Shown: piece after piece, positions 60,379 to 64,000 of the stretch
Layout: each line of letters starts with the position of its first letter
Numbering within the stretch: position 1 is the first letter of the stretch
Assembly: GCA_903813345.2 (NCBI GenBank)
Contig: CAIIXF020000001.1
Span: 42,129,366 to 42,193,365 of the forward strand
DNA length: 64,000 bases
Direction of reading: 5' to 3'
DNA from: Owenia fusiformis
Lineage: Eukaryota; Annelida; Polychaeta; Sabellida; Oweniidae
Notes under the pieces: model-generated
Databases searched by the model: none
Told to the model about the DNA's origin: nothing
The model's input: only the letters and a program-made list of their open reading frames with translations
Program-made: the position numbers and the translations under genes

Positions 60379-60911
60379 TGTATTCCTAGGTACGTTTTTG
60401 CAAGCAGAAAACCATGAACAATTACCATAATTTAATATTTAGGCACAATTATTCAACACAATCACAATCTAGCACAATCAATGACATCTATATTTCTTTG
60501 AGCTGAAATTACCAGTAATCAAATGCATCAATAATGTTGCTTTTTAAAGTTTTTATAAATAACAATAGAGTAAACTTGGGTGAATACACGCGCTGTTTGA
60601 ATAAAGCAAAGATTCGTGTCATACTGGATGGTTATAATAAATATCAATATTGAAGAACAATTTCGTTTCGCTGACCAAGTGTACTTTGGCGACGCACAGA
60701 CAGACATTGCCGGTTGAAATATTCGTCTCATAAATTGGTAAGAATAAGACTCATTTTACGATTAAAAATGAACATTTAACACAATAATATTATGTGAAAT
60801 CGCCTGATGAAATGTGGTTTTATATTATTGTTAAGTATCAGTGTCATATTAGCGAGGAAAAGTGGTTTCGATAGATCCACAACTTGCATCAAAGGAAAGA
60901 ATAGCATGGAG

Positions 60912-60975
60912 GTTAAACTCAATAATGGCCCCAAGAAAATTCCTAATAATAAAGAACGCCGTTATTGAGTTTAAC
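60912..60975. repeat. Inverted repeat beside the assembly gap
   Basis: GTTAAACTCAATAA (60912-60925) and its exact inverse (60962-60975), 36-bp spacer. It lies 25 bp from the run of N. Confidence 0.8.
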
Positions 60976-61000
60976 GACGTTGAACTATACTAGCCCTGGC

Positions 61001-61500
61001 NNNNNNNNNNNNNNNNNNNNNNNNNNNNNNNNNNNNNNNNNNNNNNNNNNNNNNNNNNNNNNNNNNNNNNNNNNNNNNNNNNNNNNNNNNNNNNNNNNNN
61101 NNNNNNNNNNNNNNNNNNNNNNNNNNNNNNNNNNNNNNNNNNNNNNNNNNNNNNNNNNNNNNNNNNNNNNNNNNNNNNNNNNNNNNNNNNNNNNNNNNNN
61201 NNNNNNNNNNNNNNNNNNNNNNNNNNNNNNNNNNNNNNNNNNNNNNNNNNNNNNNNNNNNNNNNNNNNNNNNNNNNNNNNNNNNNNNNNNNNNNNNNNNN
61301 NNNNNNNNNNNNNNNNNNNNNNNNNNNNNNNNNNNNNNNNNNNNNNNNNNNNNNNNNNNNNNNNNNNNNNNNNNNNNNNNNNNNNNNNNNNNNNNNNNNN
61401 NNNNNNNNNNNNNNNNNNNNNNNNNNNNNNNNNNNNNNNNNNNNNNNNNNNNNNNNNNNNNNNNNNNNNNNNNNNNNNNNNNNNNNNNNNNNNNNNNNNN
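61001..61500. other. Assembly gap (500 N)
   Basis: A run of exactly 500 undetermined bases, probably a fixed-size placeholder. Any open frame crossing it is meaningless. Confidence 0.99.
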
Positions 61501-62089
61501 TACTAAGATAATTTTACTAGAAAATATTACTTTGAATATTCAAGATGGGCAGAATTGTGTGTTACTTATGACTGAGTTCAACTTTAAACGCTATCCTATA
61601 CATCTCCTCAAGCATTTTAGCAGCTATGCTGAATTTACATGTGATACGGAAGAATAACAAGATCAATGGAAGTATGCAAATAACACATTCAAGTCTGACC
61701 AACTAGAAAGTACATGTGTTAATATAAGCTATGTTAGAATTTTGGAAAAAATATCATTTATTTTAATAAACCAGTTTCTTTCAATGTTGTTAATCCAACA
61801 TCTCTTTAATATGAATATTCTATCATTCCTTCATGAGAGCTGTGTGAAGAGTGGCAGTTGATAAAAGAGATCTGATTCCTTATGATTGCTTATTTAAAAG
61901 CATATTTGCCCAAATGATTAAGTCCATAGGACTCTGTATGGTAGTTCCAGTTAAGAAAGTAGCGCCCTCTATTGTTAGTAGCAAACTTGCAGTATACAAT
62001 GCTTGCCTCTACACGTTTGGTAGCTGATGGTAGCTGTATGCAGCTGTAAAACGCTGTATGGAGCTGTAGGTTGTGCTGTTTACTATAAT
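61501..62089 (-). other. CUL1 3' untranslated region and downstream
   Basis: The region 3' of the CUL1 stop on the minus strand. The minus-strand AATAAA at 61762-61757 is a reasonable poly(A) signal and gives a 3' UTR of about 330 nt. No coding region was seen. Confidence 0.5.
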
Positions 62090-63800
<1,711 letters not shown>

Positions 63801-64000
63801 CTGGAAAAAGGAGTATGTCAGTGAAAAACACAAATATATTAACCTGAACGCATCCATAAAAGAAAGTAAACATGTATATAATAGTTTGCACAAAGGTAGA
63901 TTTAGTACTTCAGCTCTTTCAAGATAATGAGATTGTTTCTATGAGTACATGAGCTATACTTTTGTTAATTAAAACCTGTGTAAAACCTGACCCCTCTGAG

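Noticed and set aside
60965-61657. 230-codon open frame, the longest in the window
   Set aside because: Most of it is the run of N, which contains no stops by default. The readable ends match nothing.

Overview
The window is AT-rich, intron-rich animal DNA. Coding exons are short, with GT-AG introns that are long and full of repeats. The protein content and the repeat types (Helentron-like elements with tandem arrays and 3' hairpins, hAT, Tc1/mariner and Transib-like MITEs) suggest a marine invertebrate, probably a lophotrochozoan such as a mollusc or brachiopod. This assignment is inference; no species-specific marker was seen. One 500-base assembly gap lies at 61001-61500. No rRNA, tRNA, CRISPR array or recognisable retroviral or LTR element was found.

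Layout. (1) About 1-17.4 kb, + strand: the 3' three-quarters of PPT1 (palmitoyl-protein thioesterase 1), eight coding exons from 2886 to 15771 including a 15-nt microexon; the signal-peptide end lies left of the window. A Transib-like element (1570-2683) sits upstream. A 2.9 kb Tc1/mariner relic fills most of the 8408-12532 intron, and a 350-bp inverted pair lies in the last intron. (2) 19.5-34.8 kb, + strand: a complete 14-exon gene for a secreted matrix-type protein of 803 residues. Its order is signal peptide, agrin NtA/NTR-like domain, TSP1, TSPN/laminin-G-like domain, polybasic stretch, TSP1, eight WIF1-type EGF repeats and a short C-terminal EMI-like segment. I do not recognise this architecture as a named gene. 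(3) 40.8-52.5 kb, - strand: a complete ten-coding-exon Src-family tyrosine kinase (516 residues) with acylation motif, proline-rich unique region, SH3, SH2, kinase domain and regulatory tail tyrosine. Its introns carry two related tandem-array elements (41072-43180, 44551-45987) and a Crypton-like fragment (46.4-46.9 kb). (4) 62.09-64 kb, - strand: the last three coding exons of CUL1, including the neddylation-site exon; the gene continues to the right.

The intervals between the genes (34.8-40.8 kb and 53-61 kb) are mainly non-autonomous DNA transposons, several with exact target-site duplications: hAT with 8 bp, three elements with 5 bp, a nested MITE with 7 bp, and a Tc1/mariner relic with TA.

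The four genes have unrelated roles: lysosomal depalmitoylation, extracellular matrix or signalling, membrane-proximal tyrosine phosphorylation, and SCF ubiquitin ligase scaffolding. Nothing suggests a functional cluster. The observations most worth following are the architecture of the matrix gene with its C-terminal EMI-like end, the array of nuclear-receptor-like half-sites inside the kinase intron, the near-optimal SH3 ligand in the kinase's own unique region, and the PPT1 microexon.
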